This document shows, piece by piece, positions 50,955 through 61,200 of a stretch of 64,000 bases of DNA. The position numbers and the translations under genes were made by a program. Each line of letters starts with the position of its first letter. Positions within the stretch are counted from its first letter, which is position 1. Source of the DNA: Halobaculum sp. MBLA0143 (lineage in GTDB: Archaea > Halobacteriota > Halobacteria > Halobacteriales > Haloferacaceae); contig NZ_JBGKAC010000001.1 in assembly GCF_041361465.1 (NCBI RefSeq), forward strand, positions 1,178,001 through 1,242,000, given 5' to 3'. Below the pieces are notes generated by a model, which was not told the origin of the DNA, made no database searches, and was given only the letters and a program-made list of their open reading frames with translations.

Positions 50955-53035
50955 TGCGGCCGGCCGTTCGCAACGCGCTGCGGCTGGTCGCGGTCGTCCT
51001 GGTCGCCGGCGGTGTCGGCGCCGGCGTGTTGCTCGCGACCGGCTCCAACGTCGGCGTCGGGCTCGCGGGCGTCGGCGTCCCGTTGGTCGTGGCGGCGGCG
51101 ATCGTCGTCTACGTCCAACGGACGGTGAACCAGAACGCGACGAGCCCCGGGGAGTTCGTCCGGGACCGCGCCCGCAACACTGCGGGACAGCTGCGCGACG
51201 AGCTGACGACCTACGAGCGCCGACGCGGCCAACACCCGGAGTGGGACACGACCCAACTGGACACGCAGGTGGAGCAGTTGGTCGACGACTTCGCCGCCGC
51301 CGGCGTCCAGGTGTCGCCCGAAGACGGGACGTTCACCGTCGACGAGCCGGGCAACCCACGGGAGTTCGACACGCTGGAAGACGAGGTCGCGGAGTTCGCC
51401 CGACAGCGAGACGAGTCGTTCGTCTCGTTCGTGGAGACGGCGGTCGGGCGAGCGGCGACGGCGTTAGACCGGCTGTCGCCGGGCGTGCTCGACTCGGACG
51501 AGGTGGAGTCCGTCCCGGCGTCGGCAGTGCCGTCGGAGCCCGACGGCGCGGCCACGACGCTGTCGGAGGCCCGCGACACCGCCCGCGAGACGGTCGAGCG
51601 GGCGGCAGATCGGGTCGAAGAGACGATCCAGGAGTACGACGGCGACCCGACGACGATCCGCGACCACTTGGAGACCGCCCGGACGGCGGCGGCAGACGGG
51701 CGCGTCGAGGAGGCGGTCGGCGAGATCGAGCGGGCGACGAGCGCGGCCGAGGCGGCCGTCGAGACGGAGTTCACCGACCGCCGGCAGGCGGTCGAGGAGC
51801 TGGTGGAGACGGTGGAGTCGTCCGTCGTCGACGAGTACGTCGACGCCGACAGCGTCGCCACGGTGTCGACGGTCGGCGACGACGTGAGCGACGTGGACTC
51901 GGCGCTAGAACGGGAGGCGCTGGCGACCGCAGAGTCGCAGCTCCGGACCGCATGCCGGGAGATGGTCGAACAGCTCCAGGCCGACTTAGACGGCCACATC
52001 GAGACGATCCAACGGGCGGACATTCCGGTCGGCTTCTACACGGTGCCGCCGGCGGCGGGGACGGACTACGCCGGTCGGCTCCAGTCGACGTCGGACGTGT
52101 CGTCGTTCCGTTCGACGTGGGTGGACGCGGTCGGCGCGCTGACGGACGCCGTCGAGACGGCGTCGTCGAAGGCGGCCGTCGCAGACACCTACGGGATGGT
52201 CGCAGACCAGATGGACGAGACACTCCGGACGAGCGGACGAGTCGAGGGGTCGGACCTGCGCGTGGCGGAGCCGGAACAGTTCATGGAGCTGTACGCCGAC
52301 GCGAACCCGGAGACGGAGTACGATCCACGCGGACCGACGCTCACGGCACCGGGCGGCGGGGAGACGTACACCCTCGACGCGACGGCGCGGCTGGGTGACA
52401 ACGACGGCTCGAAGTACGAGTTCCAGATCGACGTGACCGGCGGCGACGAGCGCCGGACGGCGCGCACGCGGGACTTCGTCGCCACGCAGGAGACGTTCGA
52501 CCGGCTGCCGTACGGGGAGTACGAGGTGACGGCGACGGTCGACGACGACGGCTTCCCGACGGTCTCGGAGACGGTCGCGGTGCAGTCGGACACGGAGGTG
52601 ACGCTGTCGTTGACGCGGCAGTCCGTCGCCGACCGGGTGTGTGGCCGCGACCGGGCGACCGTCCGCGACCAGCTCCCGACGGTGACGACGGAGCTGGAAC
52701 GGCGGTTCGAACAGGAGAGTCACCTCTCGCCGGAGATGGACCTGCCCGTCACCGACGAGTATGTCCCGTGTCTCCTGGCGCTGTGGGCCGAGGGGACGAA
52801 CCACGACGCCCAGATCGACGACGGGCGCGTGCTCGTGTACGACCACGACGACCTGACGGAGAAGGTGGAGTACGCGTTGGCCCAGTCGGTCGTGGACGGC
52901 GGGGAGACGATGCGGTTCGACACGATCCGGAGCCGGTACCTCTCCGTCCCGGTCTCGGACGACCTGTTGGAGACGGTCGTCAGGGAGACCGGGTTGGACG
53001 TGGCAGTCGACGGAGCGGAGGTGCGTCCGGCGTGA
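50954..53035 (+). CDS. Membrane-anchored coiled-coil protein with beta domain
   Basis: A 693-residue protein whose ATG overlaps the upstream TGA as TGATG. Two membrane helices at the N-terminus (about 8-29 LRLVAVVLVAGGVGAGVLLA and 33-54) are followed by a long acidic helical region of about 60-440 (ARDTARETVERAADRVEETI; TARTAAADGRVEEAVGEIER). A carboxypeptidase-regulatory-like beta domain sits at about 455-555 (YTLDATARLGDNDGSKYEFQ; RLPYGEYEVTATVDDDGFPT), and a helical end domain follows. With two short N-terminal helices the bulk should be cytoplasmic. It could be a link between membrane and tubulin-like proteins (inference). Family unknown. Confidence 0.75.
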   Translation: MRPAVRNALRLVAVVLVAGGVGAGVLLATGSNVGVGLAGVGVPLVVAAAIVVYVQRTVNQNATSPGEFVRDRARNTAGQLRDELTTYERRRGQHPEWDTTQLDTQVEQLVDDFAAAGVQVSPEDGTFTVDEPGNPREFDTLEDEVAEFARQRDESFVSFVETAVGRAATALDRLSPGVLDSDEVESVPASAVPSEPDGAATTLSEARDTARETVERAADRVEETIQEYDGDPTTIRDHLETARTAAADGRVEEAVGEIERATSAAEAAVETEFTDRRQAVEELVETVESSVVDEYVDADSVATVSTVGDDVSDVDSALEREALATAESQLRTACREMVEQLQADLDGHIETIQRADIPVGFYTVPPAAGTDYAGRLQSTSDVSSFRSTWVDAVGALTDAVETASSKAAVADTYGMVADQMDETLRTSGRVEGSDLRVAEPEQFMELYADANPETEYDPRGPTLTAPGGGETYTLDATARLGDNDGSKYEFQIDVTGGDERRTARTRDFVATQETFDRLPYGEYEVTATVDDDGFPTVSETVAVQSDTEVTLSLTRQSVADRVCGRDRATVRDQLPTVTTELERRFEQESHLSPEMDLPVTDEYVPCLLALWAEGTNHDAQIDDGRVLVYDHDDLTEKVEYALAQSVVDGGETMRFDTIRSRYLSVPVSDDLLETVVRETGLDVAVDGAEVRPA

Positions 53036-53093
53036 CCCGACGACCCGACAGGGCAACACTGACGGAAGGGGGTTCCCTGGTGGTGAGTAAGTG

Positions 53094-54299
53094 ATGGCAC
53101 GAGCAGACACGTTCACTCGGTGGGGCGTCGTCGCCTCCGGAGAAGGTGGGAATCGCGTCGCCGCGGAGCTGTTGTCCCGCGAGGAGAACACGGGTATCGC
53201 CGAACGAGTGGTGTTGTTGAACACGAACCGCGCGGACATCCGGAACACGGTAGACCAGTCCGACGTGGACGGCGACCTGGACGACTACGTCAGGGTGTTC
53301 GGCGACAAGCGGGGGGTCGGCAACGACTTCCTCGAGGGGGAGCGCCAGACGGAGAGTGACGTACAGGGGATCACCAACGAGATCGACGACCGGATGATCA
53401 ACGCGGACGCCCAGCTGTTCTTGACGACGCTGGGCGGCGGCACGGGCAACGGCTCCGTGCCGTACCTCCTGCGGGAGTACGACGAACAGATCGACGTGGA
53501 GTCGGCGAACTACGGCCCGTGGATCGACGACGCGGTCCGGATCGGCGTCGGGATCTGGCCGTACTACAACGAGCCGTCACAGCGACAGTTCAACGCGATG
53601 CTGGGGCTCTCCCGGCTACTCCGTCGGCGTGACGGCACCCAGAACGCCGACATGACGCTGTTGGCGGGCAACTCCCACCTGGACCGAGACGGCCGCTCGG
53701 AGAGCTACGACCGGGTGAACGAACGGATCGTGGCGGCGTTGGACATGATGATCGGCGCCGGACGGGAGACACAGAGCGTCATCGACGTGGAAGACTACGT
53801 CGCCAAGCCCTCCTCCGTGGGGGCGTACCACTTCACGCCGGCGTTGGCGACGGAGCTCAACGGCAAGATGCTGGAGTACGGGCTGATGTTCGACAAGGCG
53901 GCCGAGAACGCCTACGTCCCGATGGACGTGTCGACCGCCCGGGCGGCGTTCGCGGTCGTCCGCGCGCCAGAACGGATGGTCGAGCGCGGGGAGGTGACCG
54001 CGACGGAAGTCGACCGGGCGTTCGACACCTGGAAGCGGGACAACGGCCTCTCCGGTGCCGTCGGGATGACGACCGTCACGCCGGCCGACCGCCGGGGCAA
54101 CGACGTGGACGTGCTCCTGTTGTTGGGCGGGTTCGATCTGAACCCGTTGCTGGACCACGCGCGCGACAGCTACGAGGGTCACAAGCGGAACCTGGACGCG
54201 GCCAGACAGCTCGGGGGCAACGAGGCGACCATCTCGCAGCGCCACCTGGAGGACCTGGAACGCAACCTGGAGGAGTACGTCGATGCGAACGCGAGGTGA
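53094..54299 (+). CDS. Tubulin/FtsZ-superfamily protein 3
   Basis: A 401-residue protein from ATG 53094 (MARADTFTRWGVVASGEGGN). Superfamily segments are loop 1 ASGEGGNRVA (14-23), LLNTNRADI (41-49), GDKRGVGNDFL (70-80), signature LGGGTGNGSVP (113-123), GIWPYYNEPSQRQFN (153-167), LLAGNSHL (189-196) and YDRVNERIVAALDMMIG (205-221). The last resembles the N-x-x-I helix entry of tubulins. It differs widely from proteins 1 and 2, so the three are not recent duplicates. The C-terminal domain (DVDVLLLLGGFDLNPLLDHA) is shorter than FtsZ's. Followed 6 bp later by a large surface-protein gene. Confidence 0.82.
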   Translation: MARADTFTRWGVVASGEGGNRVAAELLSREENTGIAERVVLLNTNRADIRNTVDQSDVDGDLDDYVRVFGDKRGVGNDFLEGERQTESDVQGITNEIDDRMINADAQLFLTTLGGGTGNGSVPYLLREYDEQIDVESANYGPWIDDAVRIGVGIWPYYNEPSQRQFNAMLGLSRLLRRRDGTQNADMTLLAGNSHLDRDGRSESYDRVNERIVAALDMMIGAGRETQSVIDVEDYVAKPSSVGAYHFTPALATELNGKMLEYGLMFDKAAENAYVPMDVSTARAAFAVVRAPERMVERGEVTATEVDRAFDTWKRDNGLSGAVGMTTVTPADRRGNDVDVLLLLGGFDLNPLLDHARDSYEGHKRNLDAARQLGGNEATISQRHLEDLERNLEEYVDANAR

Positions 54300-54305
54300 C
54301 GACGG

Positions 54306-57167
54306 GTGACGGGGAACCGAACCGCCCTCGTCTGTTGGGTGACGCTGGCGGTCGCGGTCGTGGCGGCCGGCGTGGCCGGCGGGGCCGTCGGGGTCGGCGA
54401 GCCCGACGGTATCGGCGGAGCCGACACTGTCGCCGAAGCCGACGCCGCCGTGACGACTAACCACACGAACGCGACGCTGGAGGACGTCCGGTCGTCGCCG
54501 TCGAGCGGCGCGCTCGTCGTCGAACTGGCGAACGCGAACGGCTCGGTGAACGTGACAGTGGCGACGGTCGACGGTCCCGAGGACACGTACACCAGAACCG
54601 TCGAGGAGAGCGGCGACGTTCGGGTCGTGCGGGTCGCTCCCGGAGTACTCCCGACGGGAGACCTGAGTCCGGCGACAGTGTCGGTGTCGGTCGGCGGGCA
54701 GCAGATCGGCTCCGACCAACTGCCGTTGGACTACGTCGAACTCGACCCGAACACGGCACGGATCCGGCCGAACGGCACGGCGGTGTTCGGCACCAGCACG
54801 TCCGTCGGGACGGACGCCGTCACGCTGCGACTGCTCGGTGACGGCGGCGCAGTGACGACGGCGACAGCGACCCGCAGGAACGGCAGCCTAGTCGTGGGAG
54901 GGGAAGCGGTGGAACAGTACCTCCTCCCGCCCCAGCCGTTCCGGGTCACCGGCCCGGCAGCCAGCGAGACGGTGCCCGTCACCGGAGGCGGAGCGAGCGT
55001 CGACCCCGGGCAGTTGGCCGACCGTGGTAACACGACCGTCACGGCCGGCGACGGGCGGATCACGCTGTCTAGTCCGGCGCTCGTGAACGACGAGACGTAC
55101 ACCGTCACCGTCCACTCTGGCGCGCAGTACACGACCACCACGACCGCCAGCGGCGGCAGCGTCACCGTCGAGAACCCGGCGTTGTTGGAGCTGGCGTCGG
55201 TGAACGTCACGGTGGCGTACGACGGCACGGACGTCGTCTCCGTCGACGACTACCGGATCCACGAGGTGACGACGGCGACCGTCGTGGCGGCGACGGGCAA
55301 CACGACCACGCTGAACCTCACCGAGAGCGCACTGCCGTCGCAGGCGGGGCTGGCCGACGCGAGCGTGATCGGTGCCGAGCGGACGGTGGCGGTCGACGTC
55401 GACCGCACGCCCAGTGGTGACGTGACGCTAGACGGCGTGTCGCTGAACGTGAGCGGCAGCTACCGAGTGCTCCTCCGGACGGCAGACGGCGCCAGCTACC
55501 CGGTCCGAGTCGGTGCGGGCGACGCGCTCGGAGAGATCCAGACGCCGGCTGCGGCCGGCGGCACCGACGGCGGCACCGACGGCGGCGCCGGGCTCGCCGA
55601 CAGCCCGGTCTTACTCGGCGGAGCCGGGGCGGTGTTGGTGTTGGTCATAGTCGGTGCGTTCGCAGTGCTCCAGACGGACGTGCTCGGTGGACCGTCCGGT
55701 GGTGGCCGCGAATCGCGGTCGGAGACGGTCGAAGTCGAGGTACTGGATCCGGACGGGAGTGTCCACGACGGGCCGGTAGAGGTCGTCTACCGAGAGGCCG
55801 GCCCACTCGGCGGGGACGGGTCGAGCGGCCGCCAGCGGAGCCAACCCGGACGGAACGACCCGGCCGGCGGTCGGGGGCGCAAGCAGGACAAGGAGACGAT
55901 CGACGGGCGCAGGACGCTCGAGTTCTTCCCGAAGGAGTGGGAGCTGACCGTCCAAGACCCGTTGTCGATCCGGGGTGGCTCCGTCCGGTTCGACCCGGAG
56001 CGGTCGGACACCGTCACGCTCGATCTCGAGCCCCAGCGGCGGCGGCTCCGCGTCGTCGACGAGGTGGGAGACCCGATCGACGGGGTCGAGGTGGCGGTCG
56101 ACGGTGATCGCCGCCAGACGGACGCGAGCGGGGAAGCGACGTTCCAACGCCCGCCGGGCGAGCGCCGGACCAACGTCCGGACGGACCACCCGGTGTACGA
56201 GGACGCCGACCGGCGACTCCGGTGGGCGAGCGACGGGACGACGGAGCTCGCGTTGGACGTCGACAGCGGCGGACTCGCGGTGACCGCGGCCGTCGACGGC
56301 GAGCCGACGGCCGGGATCGACGTGACTGTGGAACGTGCAGACGGGCGGCCGGTGGCGGACGACCCACGGACCGGCGAGACGGACGGGGACGGGAGCGTCT
56401 CCTTCTCCGGGCTGGTCGTCGGGGAGTACACCGTCACCGCGGACGCCGGCGAGTCGTTCACCACCGACGAGCGAACCGTCTCGGTGGCGGTCGACCGGAC
56501 GGAGCCGGTGGAGCTGTCGGTGTCGTTCCGGTACGAGCTGTCGCCGGACCACGACCGACGGCTGTCGGCGTTGGCGGACGCGGCCGACGAGCTCCGGCCG
56601 TCACAGCAGCTCGACGGTGCCGTCCACCACTACTACGGGACGGTGATCGAGTCGCTGGCAGACGTGATCGGCGGGCTGCCGGACGCCGGTCACCGGTTCG
56701 TCGACGCGCCGGCGGCGCCGGCGGCGGTGACGGCGGCGTTGCTGGACACGGGTGAGGAGTTGCTGGACCTGACGCGGGTCGCGCTGAACGACAAGCGGAA
56801 CGTCGACCTGTTCACCGCCTGTGCGGAGATGCAGTCCGTCCGGACGGGCTGGGCGGACGGGTACGACGAGGCGGCGTTGTTCGAGGCGCTGACGGCGGAG
56901 CCGAACGGCCTGATCCGCGACGTGAGTCGTCGGCTAGAGGAGACGGACGAGTTCCTCCAGAGCCGTCGTGACGAGGTGACGGTCGACTCCCCGGTTCGAG
57001 AGCCGTACGCGGAGGTGGACTCGTACGCCAGGTCGGCGGCGGATCCGGTCCCGCCGTTGGCGTCTGCGGCCGCGCTGTCGTTCGCGGTCGACGGCTACCT
57101 CCGGGCGATCGAAGACGTGTTCGACGAGCCGACGCTCCGGGAACGGCTCGACAGTACGGTGTACTGA
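54306..57167 (+). CDS. Large single-pass surface protein with cytoplasmic beta and helical domains
   Basis: A 953-residue protein from GTG 54306. Signal peptide region LVCWVTLAVAVVAAGVAGGA; an extracellular beta-rich part of about 35-420 with many N-x-[ST] sites; a Gly-rich linker GGTDGGTDGGAG; and a membrane helix at about 432-453 (SPVLLGGAGAVLVLVIVGAF). A cytoplasmic part of 500 residues follows: carboxypeptidase-regulatory-like repeats (RLRVVDEVGDPIDGVEVAVD; DGRPVADDPRTGETDGDGSV) and a helical end domain. Its large cytoplasmic part could meet the tubulin-like proteins. Family unknown. Confidence 0.78.
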   Translation: MTGNRTALVCWVTLAVAVVAAGVAGGAVGVGEPDGIGGADTVAEADAAVTTNHTNATLEDVRSSPSSGALVVELANANGSVNVTVATVDGPEDTYTRTVEESGDVRVVRVAPGVLPTGDLSPATVSVSVGGQQIGSDQLPLDYVELDPNTARIRPNGTAVFGTSTSVGTDAVTLRLLGDGGAVTTATATRRNGSLVVGGEAVEQYLLPPQPFRVTGPAASETVPVTGGGASVDPGQLADRGNTTVTAGDGRITLSSPALVNDETYTVTVHSGAQYTTTTTASGGSVTVENPALLELASVNVTVAYDGTDVVSVDDYRIHEVTTATVVAATGNTTTLNLTESALPSQAGLADASVIGAERTVAVDVDRTPSGDVTLDGVSLNVSGSYRVLLRTADGASYPVRVGAGDALGEIQTPAAAGGTDGGTDGGAGLADSPVLLGGAGAVLVLVIVGAFAVLQTDVLGGPSGGGRESRSETVEVEVLDPDGSVHDGPVEVVYREAGPLGGDGSSGRQRSQPGRNDPAGGRGRKQDKETIDGRRTLEFFPKEWELTVQDPLSIRGGSVRFDPERSDTVTLDLEPQRRRLRVVDEVGDPIDGVEVAVDGDRRQTDASGEATFQRPPGERRTNVRTDHPVYEDADRRLRWASDGTTELALDVDSGGLAVTAAVDGEPTAGIDVTVERADGRPVADDPRTGETDGDGSVSFSGLVVGEYTVTADAGESFTTDERTVSVAVDRTEPVELSVSFRYELSPDHDRRLSALADAADELRPSQQLDGAVHHYYGTVIESLADVIGGLPDAGHRFVDAPAAPAAVTAALLDTGEELLDLTRVALNDKRNVDLFTACAEMQSVRTGWADGYDEAALFEALTAEPNGLIRDVSRRLEETDEFLQSRRDEVTVDSPVREPYAEVDSYARSAADPVPPLASAAALSFAVDGYLRAIEDVFDEPTLRERLDSTVY

Positions 57168-57191
57168 CAGCCTGCAGAGAGAGAACGACAG

Positions 57192-58271
57192 ATGCCGAGA
57201 GGACACACACGACACACGACGCTGGTGGTCGCCGTGACCGTGGCCGTCGTCGTGGCCGGCTGGGCGCCGGTCGCGGCCGGGGCGCGGCCGACCGCCGAGG
57301 GAACGGGGGGACAGATAGACACAGTGACCGCCACGGACACGCCGAACCACGCGGCGACGACCGCACCGCCGACGACGGCCAACGGCTACCTGGCTGCGTT
57401 CCGGAACCTCTCGGACGATCCGGCGTTGTCGACGTACGGCGAACTGGAGGTGTTGCGGAGCCGGGCGGTGGCGGCCGTCCAGGTCGGGTCGTTCGACGAC
57501 GCCCGGAGCCGTCGGATGCGGGGTGTGCTCGCGGTGTTGCAGAACTTCTCTGCGGCCTACGAGTCGGCGACCGCGGGCGACCGAGAGGAGAGCCTGACGC
57601 GGGCGAACGACACGGCGCGGGCGTTGGACCGGCTCCGGACTGCCGGCGGCCGAGACTACGCGGCGCTGGCGCAGTTGGCGTTAGACCGGTTCTACCGCGA
57701 CCGCGGGGACAGGCTCCGTACGGAGGCGCGGACGGCAGAGCGCACGCCGACACAGCTCCAGTTGTTCCGGCTGGCCGTCCGAGCCTACCAACGAGGCGGG
57801 GCGACCGACCGGTTCTCCTCCACGTCGGCGAACCTGGAACGGCTGTCGGCGGAGTACGAGACGGACCTGTCGTTGTTGAACCGGTCGGTGACGACGGCGG
57901 CGGCGTTCCGGTCGTCGTGTGACGACCGGTGTAGTGACCCGCAGACGGCGGTTCGGGCGTTCGGACTCGACGTGTTCGACCGGTACGTGGAGGCACGTGC
58001 GGCAGTGTCGGGCGCCCGGCAGGCGGCGTCGCTGTCGTCCGAACACCAGCTGACGGCCCGGCTGGAACGGGCCCGTGGCTTGGAGGAGTGGGGCGTCGGG
58101 ACGCTGCGGGCGCTGACGATCGCCTCGGTGGCGCTGATCGGCGGCTACACCCTCCTGTTCGCGTTGTTCGGGGCGGTCGTGATGGCCAGACTCTCCCGGT
58201 GGGGACAGGACGCGAAGGACGCGACACTGGGTGACATCCTCCCGCGGGAGCCCCTGGAGGTGGAACGGTGA
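57192..58271 (+). CDS. Single-pass surface protein with LGD-type tail
   Basis: A 359-residue protein. Signal peptide GHTRHTTLVVAVTVAVVVAG; extracellular helical domain of about 55-305 (ARALDRLRTAGGRDYAALAQ; RTPTQLQLFRLAVRAYQRGG); a Cys pair in SSCDDRCSDP; a membrane helix at about 306-330 (IASVALIGGYTLLFALFGAV); and a short cytoplasmic tail ending TLGDILPREPLEVER. The tail resembles that of the next gene's product. The helical ectodomain may pack against its partner. No family recognised. Its stop overlaps the next GTG by four bases. Confidence 0.76.
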   Translation: MPRGHTRHTTLVVAVTVAVVVAGWAPVAAGARPTAEGTGGQIDTVTATDTPNHAATTAPPTTANGYLAAFRNLSDDPALSTYGELEVLRSRAVAAVQVGSFDDARSRRMRGVLAVLQNFSAAYESATAGDREESLTRANDTARALDRLRTAGGRDYAALAQLALDRFYRDRGDRLRTEARTAERTPTQLQLFRLAVRAYQRGGATDRFSSTSANLERLSAEYETDLSLLNRSVTTAAAFRSSCDDRCSDPQTAVRAFGLDVFDRYVEARAAVSGARQAASLSSEHQLTARLERARGLEEWGVGTLRALTIASVALIGGYTLLFALFGAVVMARLSRWGQDAKDATLGDILPREPLEVER

Positions 58272-61200
58272 CCCGTCGACTTCCGGTCGTTCTGGCGGTG
58301 GCGACGTTGGTCGTCTGTGCGGCCGTCGCCGGGCCCGCGAGCGCTGCCGGGACGGACGTCCAGTTGCAGGCGGCGACCGACGAGGACGCCACCGCGAGTC
58401 TCGGAGTTACGTTCACGACGAGCGGCAACGGCACCGTCTCCGTGCCGAGCCAACTGAACGACGGCCCGGCCCAGTTCGTCTTCCAGGAGTGGGAACGCGT
58501 CGACGGGCAGGACGGCGGCAGCAGTAGCGAGTGGGAGGCAGAACCCGGCGTCGAGTACCGCGTCGAGTACGACGTGATCGTCGACGGGGACGCGGAGGAG
58601 GGGGTCTACGGCGAGACGCTCGACGTTCGCCGCGAGGGGAGCGTGGTGGACGACGAGCAGTTGACCGTGGACGTGACCGTGCAGGAGCCGTCGTTCGCCG
58701 ATCCCGGTTTCGTCTCCGACACGGTGGCGGTCGACGCCACCAGACAGGAGCCACAGGCGGTGAGCGTCGAGGTGCCGATCGAGAACCGCGGCTCGGGCGT
58801 GATGCTCGTCGACTCCGTGGGTGCCCGCGACCTCCCGGCGGGATTCTCCGTCTCCGGCGGGAGCGTCGACGCACAGAAGCTGGTCGCCGGCGCGGAGACG
58901 ACCGGGGAGATCGATCTCACGGTCGCGTCCGGCGTGGAGCCGGGGGAGTACGAGATCACGGCGGTCGTCGAGGACAACCTGGGTAACACGCAGATGTTCC
59001 CGGTGACGGTGACTGTCGAAGAGCTACTCCCGGAGTTCGGGGAGGTGACCGGCACCGGGCTGTCGGTCAACGTCGACCGGGTCGGCGACGGGGAGGCGAC
59101 GGCCAACGGGATCGTCAGAGTGCAGAACGTCGGTCCCGGGACGATGCGATTGGAGGCGTTCCGGATCGACGACACGCCACAGGGGATCACCGCCGAGGCC
59201 GACACGGTCGACGATCCGATCGACCCGCGGTCGAACGCTCAGGTCCCCTACACCATCTCCGTCTCCCGCGACATCCGGTCGGGGACGTACAGGCTCGACG
59301 GCTTCGTCGAAGGAGTGGCCGCCGGTAGCCGCAACTTCGAGGCCACGGTGGACGTCGACGTGTTGTTCCCGTCGCTCGGGAACGTGCCGGAGCAGTCCGG
59401 CACCGTCCAGTTCGACCGCGCGGCCCAGGAGTCGGCGACGGTGTCGTTCGACACGCCGGTGCCGAACACCGGTGCCGGCAACATGCGTCTGTCGGCGGTG
59501 GGGTTCTCGAACGTTCCCGCCGGAATGGAGGTCGTCGACGCGAGCGTCGGTGGGACCGTCGTCGAGCCGGACAGACAGGGGACGGCCGAGTTCACCGTCC
59601 GGGTAGACGAGAGCGTCGAGAAAGGGACCTACCAGTTCCAGGCGACCGTCGAGGAGAGCCTGGGCAACACCGAGTCGTTCCCGGTGACGGTGTCCGTGGA
59701 GAAGCCGCCGATCCTCGACGTCGGCGGCGAGACGGTGTCACTGGGTGACGTGCTCGTCGGCCAACGGTCGGAGACGACGCTGTCGCTCGCCGAAGTCGGC
59801 GACGCGACCGGGATCGACGGGGTCCAAGCGACCGTCCAGTCGTCCCCGGGCAACGGGTCACTGTCGCTCGACGCCGTCCGGAACACGCAGTTGCCGGCCG
59901 GCGGGGAGACGGACCGAACCGTCCCGGTGACGGTGGCAGACGGGGCGCCACAACACGAGACCCTCCGGTGGACCGTGACCACACAGCCGAACGACGAACG
60001 GTCTCGGAGCCGCCAGGTGACACTCACCGCACGCGTGATCTACCCGCCGGAGCTGACGAACGTCTCCGCGACCCCAGAGTCGTTCGGCTTCGACCGGGCG
60101 CGGCCCACCTCGGACTACGAGCAGACGTCGACGCTGACACTCGGCAACGCGGGCGACCTGCCGATGACCGTGACGAGCGTGTCCGCGAGCGTCGACGGGC
60201 CGGCGTCGCTGTCGGCGACGGCCGTCGACGTGCCGGAGACGGTCGAGGGGCTGACTACGGAGGAGGTCGACGTCGCTCTGACGGCCGCCCCGTCGACGCC
60301 GGAGGGTGAGTACACGTTCACCGTCCAGGTGGAGACGGCCGACGCCGGCAGCCGGACGCTCACCCGGACGGTGACGGTCCGTCACGAGACGGAACTGTCG
60401 GTGGAGACGGGGTCCGTCACGTTCGGCGAGCTGACGATCACGAGCGAGCGGACCCGCGCCGTCGACGTGGCCGAGGAGCTGGGCTACCAGGACCTGGAGA
60501 ACTTCACCGTGACGCGCGTCGACGGTCCAGAGCAGTTCCTGGCGGTGACGAGCAGACCGGGGTCGGTGTTGCCTGCCGGTGAGTCCGACCAGATCGTGTT
60601 CGCGCTCCGATTCGGGACGAGCGCCCGCGTGTACGAGGACTACGAGTGGACCTACCGGATCGACGGCGAGCGGGCCGACCCCCGAACGGTGACGGTGACG
60701 GCGCGCCCGAGCCCGTACTCGTTCGACAGTCTGCGGCAGAACCTCACTGCGGTCGCGGACGGCGGCGAGTGGCGCGAGCCGTTGGCCGGCGGTGTCGTCT
60801 CGACGCTGGACCGGCTGGAACGACAGCTCCGCGAGGAGGAGTCCGTCGGCCGCGACACGCTCCCGACGGCACTGGCGATGGGGCGGGCGGCGTTGCTGTA
60901 CGCCGACGCCGTCGACGGCGCACAGACGGCCCAAGCGGACGGCAACTACAGTCTCGCACAGCGGCGGGTGGTCCGGGCGGCCGTCGCCCGTGACCAGCTC
61001 GTCCAGTTCGCCGGCAGTCTCCCCGGCCGACTCCGGGAGACGGCGAGCCCGACCGTCGACGTGGCCAACCGGACGCTGTCGGACGTCGTCGCCAACCAAC
61101 GGTCACACTACCGTGGCCTGGTCGGCGAGGACGCCAACTTCGACGAGCGCGCCCGGGCCAGACGGGCGCTGGCGCAGTTGGCCGCCATCGAGGGCGACCG

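Noticed and set aside
45442-54299. Canonical cell-division FtsZ genes
   Set aside because: Loop sequences and lengths differ from FtsZ1/FtsZ2, and the usual neighbours of ftsZ are absent.
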